Positions 7,346-13,857 of a DNA stretch of 15,684 bases are shown piece by piece. Source of the DNA: Spirochaetales bacterium (GTDB lineage: Bacteria; Spirochaetota; Spirochaetia; DSM-27196; SKKC01); the NCBI GenBank assembly GCA_007121695.1, contig SKKC01000419.1, forward strand, positions 1 to 15,684, read 5' to 3'. A model generated the notes under the pieces. It had not been told where the DNA came from. It saw only the letters and a list, made by a program, of their open reading frames with translations, and did not search any database. Numbering within the stretch: the stretch's first letter is position 1; each line of letters starts with the position of its first letter. A program made the translations under genes and the position numbers.

Positions 7346-7375
7346 TTTTTCAGATTAATTGCGAATCACTAATCT
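7341..7375. repeat. AT-rich inverted repeats upstream of the HTH-receiver gene
   Basis: Two overlapping inverted repeats occur here. ATTAGT 7341-7346 pairs with ACTAAT 7368-7373, and AGATTA 7352-7357 with TAATCT 7370-7375. The segment is far richer in A and T than its surroundings and lies just before the TTGACA at 7385. It could be an operator, an upstream promoter element, or a weak end for recX messages. Confidence 0.4.
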
Positions 7376-7384
7376 CTCCATAAC

Positions 7385-7413
7385 TTGACATTGGGGCAGG
7401 AGAGCTCTACTCT
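7385..7413 (+). promoter_or_regulatory. Candidate promoter of the receiver/acylphosphatase operon
   Basis: A perfect TTGACA at 7385-7390, a 17-base spacer and TACTCT at 7408-7413. The same -10 with the same spacing occurs upstream of proS. The start would be near 7420, giving a leader of about 30 bases with GAGGA at 7438-7442 as ribosome site. Confidence 0.5.
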
Positions 7414-7449
7414 GATGAAATACACGGTCACGAGGGCGAGGAAACGGAT

Positions 7450-8049
7450 ATGGGTAAAGCCGATAAGAAAATCAGGATTTTTTCAGCGCTTGAAGTCGCA
7501 AACATCTGTGGTGTTGTGAACCAGACCGCAATTAACTGGATCAAGAACGGGTATCTGAAGGCCTTTACGACTCCTGGTGGCCAGTATCGCGTATACTCCG
7601 AGGATCTCGTCGAGTTTCTCGACTCGAGGGGTATGCGCGTTCCAGACGAGCTCCAGGCGATTCTCGACGCACAGCAGAAGTTCAACACCATGCTTGTGGT
7701 AGACGACGACGCGGATCTGAACGAGCTCATGGCGCAGTACCTGCGCAAGCACTTCGAAGGTGTCGAGGTGCTGCAGGCATTCGACGGCTTTGAAGCAGGA
7801 AAAATACTCGCCGAATCGAAACCCGGCGTCATTGTTCTCGATATCGATCTGCCCGGCATAGACGGACACAAGCTCTGTCGCAATATAAAAGCCGACAGCT
7901 CGTTTGGCGATCCCGTTATCGTGTCCGTTTCAGGACTCGACGACCCCTCGGAGCGAGATGCCATTCTGGCGGAAGGAGCGAACGCGTTTCTACCGAAGCC
8001 GCCGGACTTCGATCAGCTGATCTCGACGATCGAAGGCTTTATGCGCTGA
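7450..8049 (+). CDS. Response regulator with N-terminal MerR/excisionase-type HTH
   Basis: The protein has 199 residues in two parts. Residues 9-60 are a winged HTH of the excisionase/MerR-like class: FSALEVANICGVVNQTAINW, then the wing TTPGGQYRVYSEDLVEFL. Residues 79-199 form a full receiver domain: acidic pocket DDD at 85-87, phosphoacceptor D131 in VLDIDLPG, SVSG switch residue, and K183 in FLPKP. The HTH comes before the receiver, the reverse of most response regulators. It should bind DNA under control of phosphorylation, but no histidine kinase is nearby. GAGGA at 7438-7442 lies seven bases before ATG 7450. The next gene, 16 bases downstream, is a lone receiver, so the two probably share a signal path. 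Confidence 0.88.
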   Translation: MGKADKKIRIFSALEVANICGVVNQTAINWIKNGYLKAFTTPGGQYRVYSEDLVEFLDSRGMRVPDELQAILDAQQKFNTMLVVDDDADLNELMAQYLRKHFEGVEVLQAFDGFEAGKILAESKPGVIVLDIDLPGIDGHKLCRNIKADSSFGDPVIVSVSGLDDPSERDAILAEGANAFLPKPPDFDQLISTIEGFMR

Positions 8050-8065
8050 CCCGCAGGAGAAGGTT

Positions 8066-8443
8066 ATGTCAGAACAGGCAAAGGTACACGATACGAGGCC
8101 TTCCATTCTCATAGTGGAAGACGAGGACGCAATACGATTAACTCTTCGGGACTACCTGTCCGGAAAGGGATACACGGTCCACGTGGCGTCAGACGGAGTC
8201 GGGGCGATCAAGCAGCTTCTCGACCACCCCGTTGATCTCATTGTGACCGACTATCGCATGGACGTTCTTGGTGGCGACTACTGGGTCAAGTTCCTGAAGG
8301 AGTACTGCGGACGGCAGAAGGTGCTGATTACCAGCGGATTCCTTCGCCCCGAGTTTCCCATTCCCTTTCAGGTTATCTACAAGCCCTACGACTACGCCGA
8401 GCTCGAGCAGCTCATCGCTGATACCCTCGACGGAGATTCCTGA
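8066..8443 (+). CDS. Single-domain response regulator
   Basis: The protein has 125 residues, a receiver domain and nothing else. ILIVEDEDAIRLTLRDYLSG gives the acidic pocket (E18, D19), D62 in VTDYRMD is the phosphoacceptor, T89 in LITSG is the switch residue and K106 in YKPYD completes the active site. All catalytic residues are present, so it should accept phosphate. Stand-alone receivers act through protein contacts (as CheY does) or as phosphate relays or sinks. AGGAGAAGG at 8055-8063 precedes ATG 8066. It sits between the HTH-receiver gene and acylphosphatase with gaps of 16 and 20 bases, so all three are likely one operon. Confidence 0.9.
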   Translation: MSEQAKVHDTRPSILIVEDEDAIRLTLRDYLSGKGYTVHVASDGVGAIKQLLDHPVDLIVTDYRMDVLGGDYWVKFLKEYCGRQKVLITSGFLRPEFPIPFQVIYKPYDYAELEQLIADTLDGDS

Positions 8444-8463
8444 TTCCGGAGGTCTTCCCGACC

Positions 8464-8733
8464 ATGATCGCAATTTCCGCACGCGTACACGGGCGCGTTC
8501 AGGGAGTCGGCTTTCGCTACTCCACGCAGTACACCGCACAGGAACTCGGGATTGTCGGCTGGGTACGGAACGAGTTTGACGGCACCGTACTCGTCGAAGC
8601 CGAGGGTGAACGCGAAAACATCGATCGCTTTGTCGAATGGCTCAAGGAAGGCCCGCCACCCGCGCGCGTTACCTCGGTCGAGGTACAAAAAAAAGCGCCG
8701 TCAGGAAGCTGGCGGCGCTTTTCGGTCAAATAA
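8464..8733 (+). CDS. acyP: Acylphosphatase
   Basis: The protein has 89 residues, the normal size. HGRVQGVGFRYSTQYTAQEL and GIVGWVRNEFDGTVLVEAEG are the two family signatures; R18 binds the phosphate and N36 positions the water. The enzyme hydrolyses carboxyl-phosphate bonds, as in acetyl phosphate, carbamoyl phosphate or aspartyl phosphate. GGAGG at 8448-8452 lies 11 bases before ATG 8464. The last 16 codons are unusual in also forming a terminator hairpin used by the converging enolase gene, which gives the run KKAPSGSWRRFSVK. Its place in an operon with two receiver proteins, whose active state is an aspartyl phosphate, is suggestive but unproven. Confidence 0.95.
   Translation: MIAISARVHGRVQGVGFRYSTQYTAQELGIVGWVRNEFDGTVLVEAEGERENIDRFVEWLKEGPPPARVTSVEVQKKAPSGSWRRFSVK
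8687..8722. terminator. Bidirectional intrinsic terminator inside acyP, serving enolase
   Basis: AAAAGCGCCG at 8691-8700 pairs perfectly with CGGCGCTTTT at 8713-8722. The stem extends through a U-G pair and CAG 8702-8704 with CTG 8709-8711, giving 14 pairs around a four-base loop. Read on the minus strand it ends in eight T, ideal for stopping enolase transcripts about 32 bases after their stop codon. On the plus strand it has four T. Confidence 0.85.
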
Positions 8734-8754
8734 CCGATCCGGTACGGAACTGGA

Positions 8755-10050
8755 CTACTTCGAAATCGAGTAGAACGCGCTGCGACCCGGATACTCTGCG
8801 GCTGCTCCGAGCATTTCCTCGATTCGCAGAAGCTGGTTGTACTTGGCGAGTCGGTCGCTGCGGCTGAGTGAACCGGTCTTGATCTGTCCGGTTTCAAGCG
8901 CGACAACCAGGTCCGCGATAAACGAATCTTCGGTCTCGCCGCTGCGATGGCTGACAATTGCCGTGTAGCCCGCGCGCTTGGCCATTTCGACCGCCTCGAA
9001 GGTTTCGGTCAGGGTGCCGATCTGATTCACTTTCACGAGAATACTGTTGGCAATGCCCTTTTCGATGCCCTGCGAGAGGCGCTTCGTATTGGTAACAAAC
9101 AGGTCGTCGCCGACGAGCTGTACCTTATCGCCGATCTTGTCTGTCAGGAGCTTCCATCCTTCCCAGTCGTTTTCGTCCATTCCGTCTTCGATAGAGATAA
9201 TGGGGAAGCGGGATGCCCAGTCGGCCCAGTACGATGCCATTTCCTCGCTCGACAGCTCGCGACCGTCGCTCTTCTTGAACACGTACTTCTTCTTGGTCGC
9301 GTCGTAGAACTCGCTCGATGCGGGGTCAAGTGCAATGAAAATGTCTTCGCCCGGCTTGTATCCGGCTTTTTCGATACTTTTCAGAATAAGTTCGCAGGCT
9401 TCCTCGTTGCTCTTGAGGTTCGGTGCAAAGCCACCTTCGTCTCCGACGCTGGTAGAGTAGCCCGACTCCGAGAGCACGCCCTTGAGAGTGTGGAACACCT
9501 CGGTGATCATTTGCAGTGCGCGGTGGTAGGTTTCCGCTCCGACGGGCATGACCATGAACTCCTGGAAGTCCACCGAGTTGTCCGCGTGCGAACCGCCGTT
9601 GACAATGTTCGCCATGGGAACGGGCAGGGTGCATGCCTTGTAGGCGCCGAGATACTTGAACAGCGGCAGATCCTGATACACCGCAGCGGCGCGGGCAACA
9701 GCCATGCTGACACCGAGCATCGCGTTTGCACCGAGCTTGCCCTTGTTGTCGGTGCCGTCAAGGTCAATAAGCATGCGGTCAATGCCGACCTGATCGAGCG
9801 CATCCATGCCCTCGAGCTCTGCGCTGATAATCGAGTTCACGTTGTCGACTGCCTTGAGCACACCCTTGCCCTTGTACCGGTTCTTGTCGCCGTCACGAAG
9901 CTCGACAGCCTCGTGTTCGCCGGTGGACGCACCGGAGGGTACTGCGGCGCGACCAAGCGAACCGTCTTCGAGCAGGACGTCGACCTCGACGGTCGGATTT
10001 CCGCGGGAATCAAGAATTTCTCGAGCCTCTACACCTTCAATAAAACTCAT
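8755..10050 (-). CDS. eno: Enolase (phosphopyruvate hydratase)
   Basis: The protein has 431 residues, the normal bacterial length. It interconverts 2-phosphoglycerate and phosphoenolpyruvate in glycolysis. Motifs include AREILDSRGNPTVEVDV, VPSGASTGEHEAVELRDGD, SVGDEGGFAPN, the magnesium ligands D242 (ALDPASSEF), E288 (SIEDGMDENDW) and D315 (VGDDLFVTN), the catalytic lysine K340 in ILVKVNQIGTLTET, and SHRSGETEDSFIADL. The frame stays open to 10128, but ATG 10050 is the start: GAGGAG lies eight bases before it (plus-strand 10059-10064) and the protein begins MSFIEGVEAREILDS as in other enolases. It is transcribed alone and diverges from proS. Its transcript should end at the hairpin inside acyP. 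Confidence 0.98.
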   Translation of the reverse strand: MSFIEGVEAREILDSRGNPTVEVDVLLEDGSLGRAAVPSGASTGEHEAVELRDGDKNRYKGKGVLKAVDNVNSIISAELEGMDALDQVGIDRMLIDLDGTDNKGKLGANAMLGVSMAVARAAAVYQDLPLFKYLGAYKACTLPVPMANIVNGGSHADNSVDFQEFMVMPVGAETYHRALQMITEVFHTLKGVLSESGYSTSVGDEGGFAPNLKSNEEACELILKSIEKAGYKPGEDIFIALDPASSEFYDATKKKYVFKKSDGRELSSEEMASYWADWASRFPIISIEDGMDENDWEGWKLLTDKIGDKVQLVGDDLFVTNTKRLSQGIEKGIANSILVKVNQIGTLTETFEAVEMAKRAGYTAIVSHRSGETEDSFIADLVVALETGQIKTGSLSRSDRLAKYNQLLRIEEMLGAAAEYPGRSAFYSISK

Positions 10051-10094
10051 AAAATGTTCTCCTCTTACGATTTGCCCTCGAAACGGGCTTCTGT

Positions 10095-10124
10095 AGTATA
10101 GGAGCTTGCAGGCACGGGGTGCAA
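10095..10124 (-). promoter_or_regulatory. Candidate enolase promoter
   Basis: On the minus strand TTGCAC (plus 10119-10124) is followed after 18 bases by TATACT (plus 10095-10100). The -10 is near consensus. The transcript would start about 38 bases before the enolase ATG and carry its GAGGAG ribosome site. Confidence 0.55.
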
Positions 10125-10174
10125 CCAAGCAGCAGGCCTCGCGGCGCGACTGAACCGAATCGCTGAAAACTTCC

Positions 10175-10203
10175 TTGACGGTTCCGGTAGCCCTCCCTAC
10201 TCT
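10175..10203 (+). promoter_or_regulatory. Candidate proS promoter, predicting a leaderless message
   Basis: TTGACG at 10175-10180, a 17-base spacer and TACTCT at 10198-10203. The start codon GTG begins at 10210, seven bases after the -10. Transcription should therefore start at or next to the start codon. No ribosome site is present. Confidence 0.5.
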
Positions 10204-10209
10204 GTTTTA

Positions 10210-11931
10210 GTGCGGTATTCGTCCCTGTTTCCGAAAACCAGACGCGAGGTCCCCAAGGGGGTCGTTGCACCCGGTCACCAGCTGCTGCATCGGGCGGGCT
10301 ACGTCCGTTCGCTCGGCCGGGGCCTGTTCGCGCTGTTGCCGCTCGGGGTACGCGTCGCATCGCGAATCGAGCAGATAATCCGTCTCGAGCTCGAGTCCCT
10401 CGGCGGGCTCGAGGTCAGTACCCCGCTTATTACCCCCATAGAGCAGTGGAAGCGCAGCGGCCGCGACATTCTTGCCGCAACCGACATGGTGACCTTCCGG
10501 GACCGATTCGGAAAGGAGCTCGCGCTGTCTCCCACGCACGAAGAAACCATGGTCGAGCTGGTGCAGAGCGGGCTTGTCAGCTATCGTGACCTGCCGGTGT
10601 TCCTGTTCCAGTTCCAGGAGAAGTACCGCGACGAAGAACGTACCCGAGGCGGCATGGTGCGTGCCCGGGAGTTTCGCATGAGCGACGCCTACTCGTTTCA
10701 TCGGTCTTTCAGCGATCTGAACAACTTCTTCCCGCGCGTATTTCGGGCCTACGAGCGCATCTTTCGCAGCTGCGAGGTACCCTGCTTTGCCGCCGAGGCG
10801 GGCGTGGGTTTCATGGGCGGGGAGCGCTCCTACGAGTTTCTGATGCCTTCGAGTCATGGAGATGACTACCTCGTGGAGTGTCCGAAGTGCGGCTATGTCG
10901 CGAATCGGGACGTTGCTGTCGCCTCATGCGCATCCGGAAGCGGCCGGCCATTGCCGATCGAGCGCGTTGAAACGCCCGACTGCACGACCATGGCCGACCT
11001 CGCAGGCTGCGTCGACGCCGAGCGCTCACAGCTCGCCAAAGCCATGGTATTCGCCGGCAGCACGCGGTTGATCATGGCTCTCGTCCGCGCCGACTACGAC
11101 GTATCGCTCGAGAAACTCGGCCGTCTTGTCGACGATCCTGCTATCCGTCGCGCCACCGACGCGGAGTTGAGAACCGCCGGGGTCGTCGCCAGCCACGCCG
11201 GCCCGTTTCATCTGCACCCGGACACGCTGGTCGTCGTCGACCAGTCGGTCGTCGAAACCCCGAATCTTGTATGCGGCTCGAACGAGAGTGGCATACATTT
11301 CCGCAACGTAAACTTCGGCCGCGACTTCGATGCCCATGTGTCGGGGGATATTTCGCGAATCAGGAACAGCGCGCCGTGCCGGCACTGCGGGGCGACCATG
11401 AAGATCACCCGCGCGCTCGAGCTCGGGCACGTGTTTCGCCTTGGCGACTACTACTCGACCCGCATGGACCTCAGTATTGCCGACGAGCGCGGCCGCTGGT
11501 TCTACCCGCAAATGGGCAGCTACGGCATAGGCATCGGGCGGCTCATGGCCGCGATTGTCGACGCCCATCGCGACGCGAACGGGATTATCTGGCCGGTCTC
11601 GGTTGCACCCTTTCAGTCCTACCTCATGACCATAGGAAAGAGCCGCAGCGTGCGCGACGCCGGGGACGCGATCGCCGAGTATCTCGATCATGAGGTTCTC
11701 TACGACGATCGCGACGAGTCCATAGGAACCAAGTTCAAGGATTACCTGCTTCTCGGTATTCCCTTCCGCATCGTGGTCTCGCAGGTCACCATGTCAGACG
11801 GGACGGTGGAGGTCTACGATCGTATCGCGGCGAGCACGCACGCGGTCGATGTCGACACGCTGCCAGAGTTTCTCTCTGCACGGCAGCGGGAGTATCAGGA
11901 TCACGCGCAGGAGACCGGCCATGCCCTTTGA
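10210..11931 (+). CDS. proS: Prolyl-tRNA synthetase, bacterial type with editing domain
   Basis: The protein has 573 residues, matching the E. coli-type enzyme. It charges tRNA-Pro with proline. The start MRYSSLF, then REVPKG and HQLLHRAGYVRSLGRGLFALLPLG, is the conserved opening, which fixes GTG 10210. Class II motif 2 is at about 138-165 (YRDEERTRGG to EFRMSDAYSFH) and motif 3 at 435-447 (GSYGIGIGRLMAA, R444). Between them lies the INS editing domain (about 225-385) that clears mischarged alanine; K277 in LAKAMVFAG is at the place of the editing lysine. Two CxxC pairs (CPKC, CRHC) flank the domain. Motif 2 has GGMVRARE where RFGLMRGRE is common, a mild change. It overlaps the next gene by 11 bases. 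Confidence 0.97.
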   Translation: MRYSSLFPKTRREVPKGVVAPGHQLLHRAGYVRSLGRGLFALLPLGVRVASRIEQIIRLELESLGGLEVSTPLITPIEQWKRSGRDILAATDMVTFRDRFGKELALSPTHEETMVELVQSGLVSYRDLPVFLFQFQEKYRDEERTRGGMVRAREFRMSDAYSFHRSFSDLNNFFPRVFRAYERIFRSCEVPCFAAEAGVGFMGGERSYEFLMPSSHGDDYLVECPKCGYVANRDVAVASCASGSGRPLPIERVETPDCTTMADLAGCVDAERSQLAKAMVFAGSTRLIMALVRADYDVSLEKLGRLVDDPAIRRATDAELRTAGVVASHAGPFHLHPDTLVVVDQSVVETPNLVCGSNESGIHFRNVNFGRDFDAHVSGDISRIRNSAPCRHCGATMKITRALELGHVFRLGDYYSTRMDLSIADERGRWFYPQMGSYGIGIGRLMAAIVDAHRDANGIIWPVSVAPFQSYLMTIGKSRSVRDAGDAIAEYLDHEVLYDDRDESIGTKFKDYLLLGIPFRIVVSQVTMSDGTVEVYDRIAASTHAVDVDTLPEFLSARQREYQDHAQETGHAL

Positions 11932-12838
11932 GCTGTTTCCCGAAGTCGTCGATCAGATTATTTTCGGCATGGAGAATCAGGAACACGACTTTTACGTGGA
12001 CGCACAGTCGGGACTTGTCGTACCCGAGCATGATCTTGCCGACTACGAGGACGGCGAGGTCGAACGGATATGGGTTGCGATACCCGAATGGCGCAGCGTG
12101 CACGGGTTCAATCTCATGGAAAAGTTCATTGCCGAGCTGCGGAATCCCCTGTTCCGGGAACGCCTGCGCTCGATTCTCGGTTCGGGAAGGGGCATCTTTC
12201 GTCAGTTCAAGGACACCCTGAAGGAACGGCCCGAAATAGAGCGTATGTGGTTTCGATTCAAGGAACGCGAAATGCGGCGCCTCGTGTTCGAATGGTACAA
12301 CGACCTGCGCGAGCAGTGGGGGCTCGAAGGTCTGCCGATAGACCTCGAGACAGAGACGGACGATCTGATTCTCGCCGATTTTGCCTTTCGTGAAGACGAG
12401 GCCGATTCACGTGAGATCGACGAGCTGACCGACTGGGCAGTTGCCGACGCGCTCGCGGAGTTCGACGATGCCGAGCAGATTCTCCTGGAGGATCTGCTTC
12501 TGTTGCCGGAAGAGACCACGCAGCGGTCGGTTGCGGTTTTTACCGCCGGGGGAGAACGCGTCGGGATCGCTGCCTGCCGGACAACGCATCCGGACGACGC
12601 GGTTCTCGCCTCCATTGCGGTAATCGAAGCGCTGTATGTTGTTCCCGAGTATCGCGGGCTTGGCCTTGGAAAAGAGCTGCTGAGTCGTCTGTGCACCATG
12701 CTGCACCGCGATGGCGTGTACCGCCTCCACGTGGACGTGCCGGGTACGCAGGCGGTTATCGCACGCCTGCTGAAAAGCTGGGGCGGTACGACCGTCACCG
12801 AGCGTGTCCGGCTTGATCTTTCGGAGTGGGATGCCTGA
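11921..12838 (+). CDS. UPF0158-like domain fused to GNAT acetyltransferase
   Basis: The protein has 305 residues in two parts. Residues 1-150 resemble the UPF0158 family: a short start, WVAIPEWRSVHGFNLMEKFI, then RERLRSILGSGRGIFRQFKD, and WFRFKEREMRRLVFEWYNDL. An acidic linker rich in Asp and Glu follows (about 150-200). Residues from about 200 on form a GNAT fold: a beta strand with VAVFTAGGERVGIAAC, then the acetyl-CoA loop IEALYVVPEYRGLGLGKELL with R245-x-x-G248-x-G250. GNAT enzymes acetylate amines on small molecules or proteins; the target is unknown. ATG 11921, with AGGAG at 11909-11913 seven bases before it, overlaps the end of proS, so the two are translationally coupled. The longer frame back to 11849 lies within proS and is not needed. 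Confidence 0.85.
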   Translation: MPFELFPEVVDQIIFGMENQEHDFYVDAQSGLVVPEHDLADYEDGEVERIWVAIPEWRSVHGFNLMEKFIAELRNPLFRERLRSILGSGRGIFRQFKDTLKERPEIERMWFRFKEREMRRLVFEWYNDLREQWGLEGLPIDLETETDDLILADFAFREDEADSREIDELTDWAVADALAEFDDAEQILLEDLLLLPEETTQRSVAVFTAGGERVGIAACRTTHPDDAVLASIAVIEALYVVPEYRGLGLGKELLSRLCTMLHRDGVYRLHVDVPGTQAVIARLLKSWGGTTVTERVRLDLSEWDA

Positions 12839-12854
12839 CGGGGTTCGTCAGGCA
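12832..12854. terminator. Hairpin between two converging genes
   Basis: TGCCTGACG at 12832-12840 pairs perfectly with CGTCAGGCA at 12846-12854 around the loop GGGTT. It includes the GNAT stop codon and lies six bases from the acyltransferase stop. No T run follows on either strand, so it is an atypical, possibly bidirectional end signal. Confidence 0.5.
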
Positions 12855-12860
12855 CTCGTA

Positions 12861-13763
12861 TCAGCTTCGAAGCCCGTCGCGGTACTGCTCGATTTCTTCG
12901 TGCAGTTCTGCCAGCCGCTTCATGAGCTGGTCGACCACGTACTGCTTCGGGTCCATCCCCTCGGGGCACGCCGCACGGTGTTCCTCGCGAAACGCCTTCG
13001 AGGCAATGACCGGACCGGCCTTGACAACCATGAGGTCCTCGTTCACGAAGTCTTCGCTCATGTCGTTTGACGGATTCACGAGCAGCAGATTTCCGCCCAT
13101 TCCCACCGGAAGCACGTTGTCGAACTGCTTCATGTAGCCATCGATCTCCGGAAGCCCTCTGGCGGAATCCGGAATCTCCGGCCTGTAGCGTGTCCCGGCA
13201 GGAAAGACCATTATGATGTGCCCGCTGTTCTTTTTTCGAACCATCGCGCGCAGCGCAGACATGTTGATCTCGCGACTGCGGCGCTGTTCCTGTTCGAACT
13301 GTTCAGGGTCGGAAATTGCGGCAAGCGCCCGCGATGGATAGATCACGATGCGGGTATAGGCCTGCGTAAAGGCCCGAACGAAGCGGTTTTCCTCGTTCAG
13401 CTTGGCCGCCGCCACCGCGACGATGCTCTCGGCGATCTTTTTCCCGAGATCTCCCTGTTTACACAGCAGATAATACAGCACCGGCAGGTCGAAGTTACTG
13501 AAATGCTCGCTCGTCAGCAGGCAGCTTTCGCCCCGCTGTGCGCGTTCATACAGGTCCACAAAGTGTTCGAAGCCAAGAAGCGTGCTCCCCGGCTGAATAA
13601 GGTCGTCTATTATTGCTTCTACGAGTACGCGATTCGCCGGATTCGCCGGCTGATACACGTCGGAATGCGACACCGTTTCCCCGGAGTCCACGTTCGCGAG
13701 AAATTTCGGCGCGAGATGCGCGTACCGCTGTTTAACTGTTACACGAGATGGTTGTTGTTCCAC
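12861..13763 (-). CDS. PlsC-family glycerolipid acyltransferase
   Basis: The protein has 300 residues. It carries the acyltransferase motif H-x4-D as H87 FSNF D92, and the acceptor-binding FPAGTR at 187-192 (usually FPEGTR; Ala replaces Glu). Further on, VLPVGMGGN fits the fourth block. Such enzymes move acyl chains to lysophospholipids or glycerol-3-phosphate during membrane lipid synthesis. There is no clear membrane helix, only an amphipathic middle, so it may be peripheral. The C-terminal 30 residues form a charged helix (VVDQLMKRLAELHEEIEQYR). The start is GTG 13763. It has no ribosome site, and a TTGACA promoter-like site ends eight bases before it. The exact substrate is not set by sequence. 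Confidence 0.82.
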   Translation of the reverse strand: MEQQPSRVTVKQRYAHLAPKFLANVDSGETVSHSDVYQPANPANRVLVEAIIDDLIQPGSTLLGFEHFVDLYERAQRGESCLLTSEHFSNFDLPVLYYLLCKQGDLGKKIAESIVAVAAAKLNEENRFVRAFTQAYTRIVIYPSRALAAISDPEQFEQEQRRSREINMSALRAMVRKKNSGHIIMVFPAGTRYRPEIPDSARGLPEIDGYMKQFDNVLPVGMGGNLLLVNPSNDMSEDFVNEDLMVVKAGPVIASKAFREEHRAACPEGMDPKQYVVDQLMKRLAELHEEIEQYRDGLRS

Positions 13764-13770
13764 AGGTGCT

Positions 13771-13800
13771 AGGGTAGGTGCCTTTTCGAAAATATGTCAA
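13771..13800 (-). promoter_or_regulatory. Candidate acyltransferase promoter, predicting a leaderless message
   Basis: On the minus strand TTGACA (plus 13795-13800) is followed after 18 bases by TACCCT (plus 13771-13776). Seven bases then separate it from the GTG start at 13763, and there is no ribosome site. This mirrors the arrangement at proS. Confidence 0.45.
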
Positions 13801-13821
13801 CTAGACGCGCTGTTCGCCACT

Positions 13822-13857
13822 CTGGTGATGGATTATCTGCTGGTGATGGACTACCTG
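13822..13857. repeat. Tandem 18-base repeat at the end of the CBM48 gene
   Basis: CTGGTGATGGATTATCTG at 13822-13839 is followed directly by CTGGTGATGGACTACCTG at 13840-13857, two mismatches in 18. The second copy covers the TAG stop of the minus-strand gene (13851-13853). The rest is non-coding in my annotation. Confidence 0.8.

Noticed and set aside
8947..10101. 384-codon open frame on the plus strand
   Set aside because: It is the reverse of enolase, which is full length with all active-site residues; the plus-strand frame has no ribosome site or domain.
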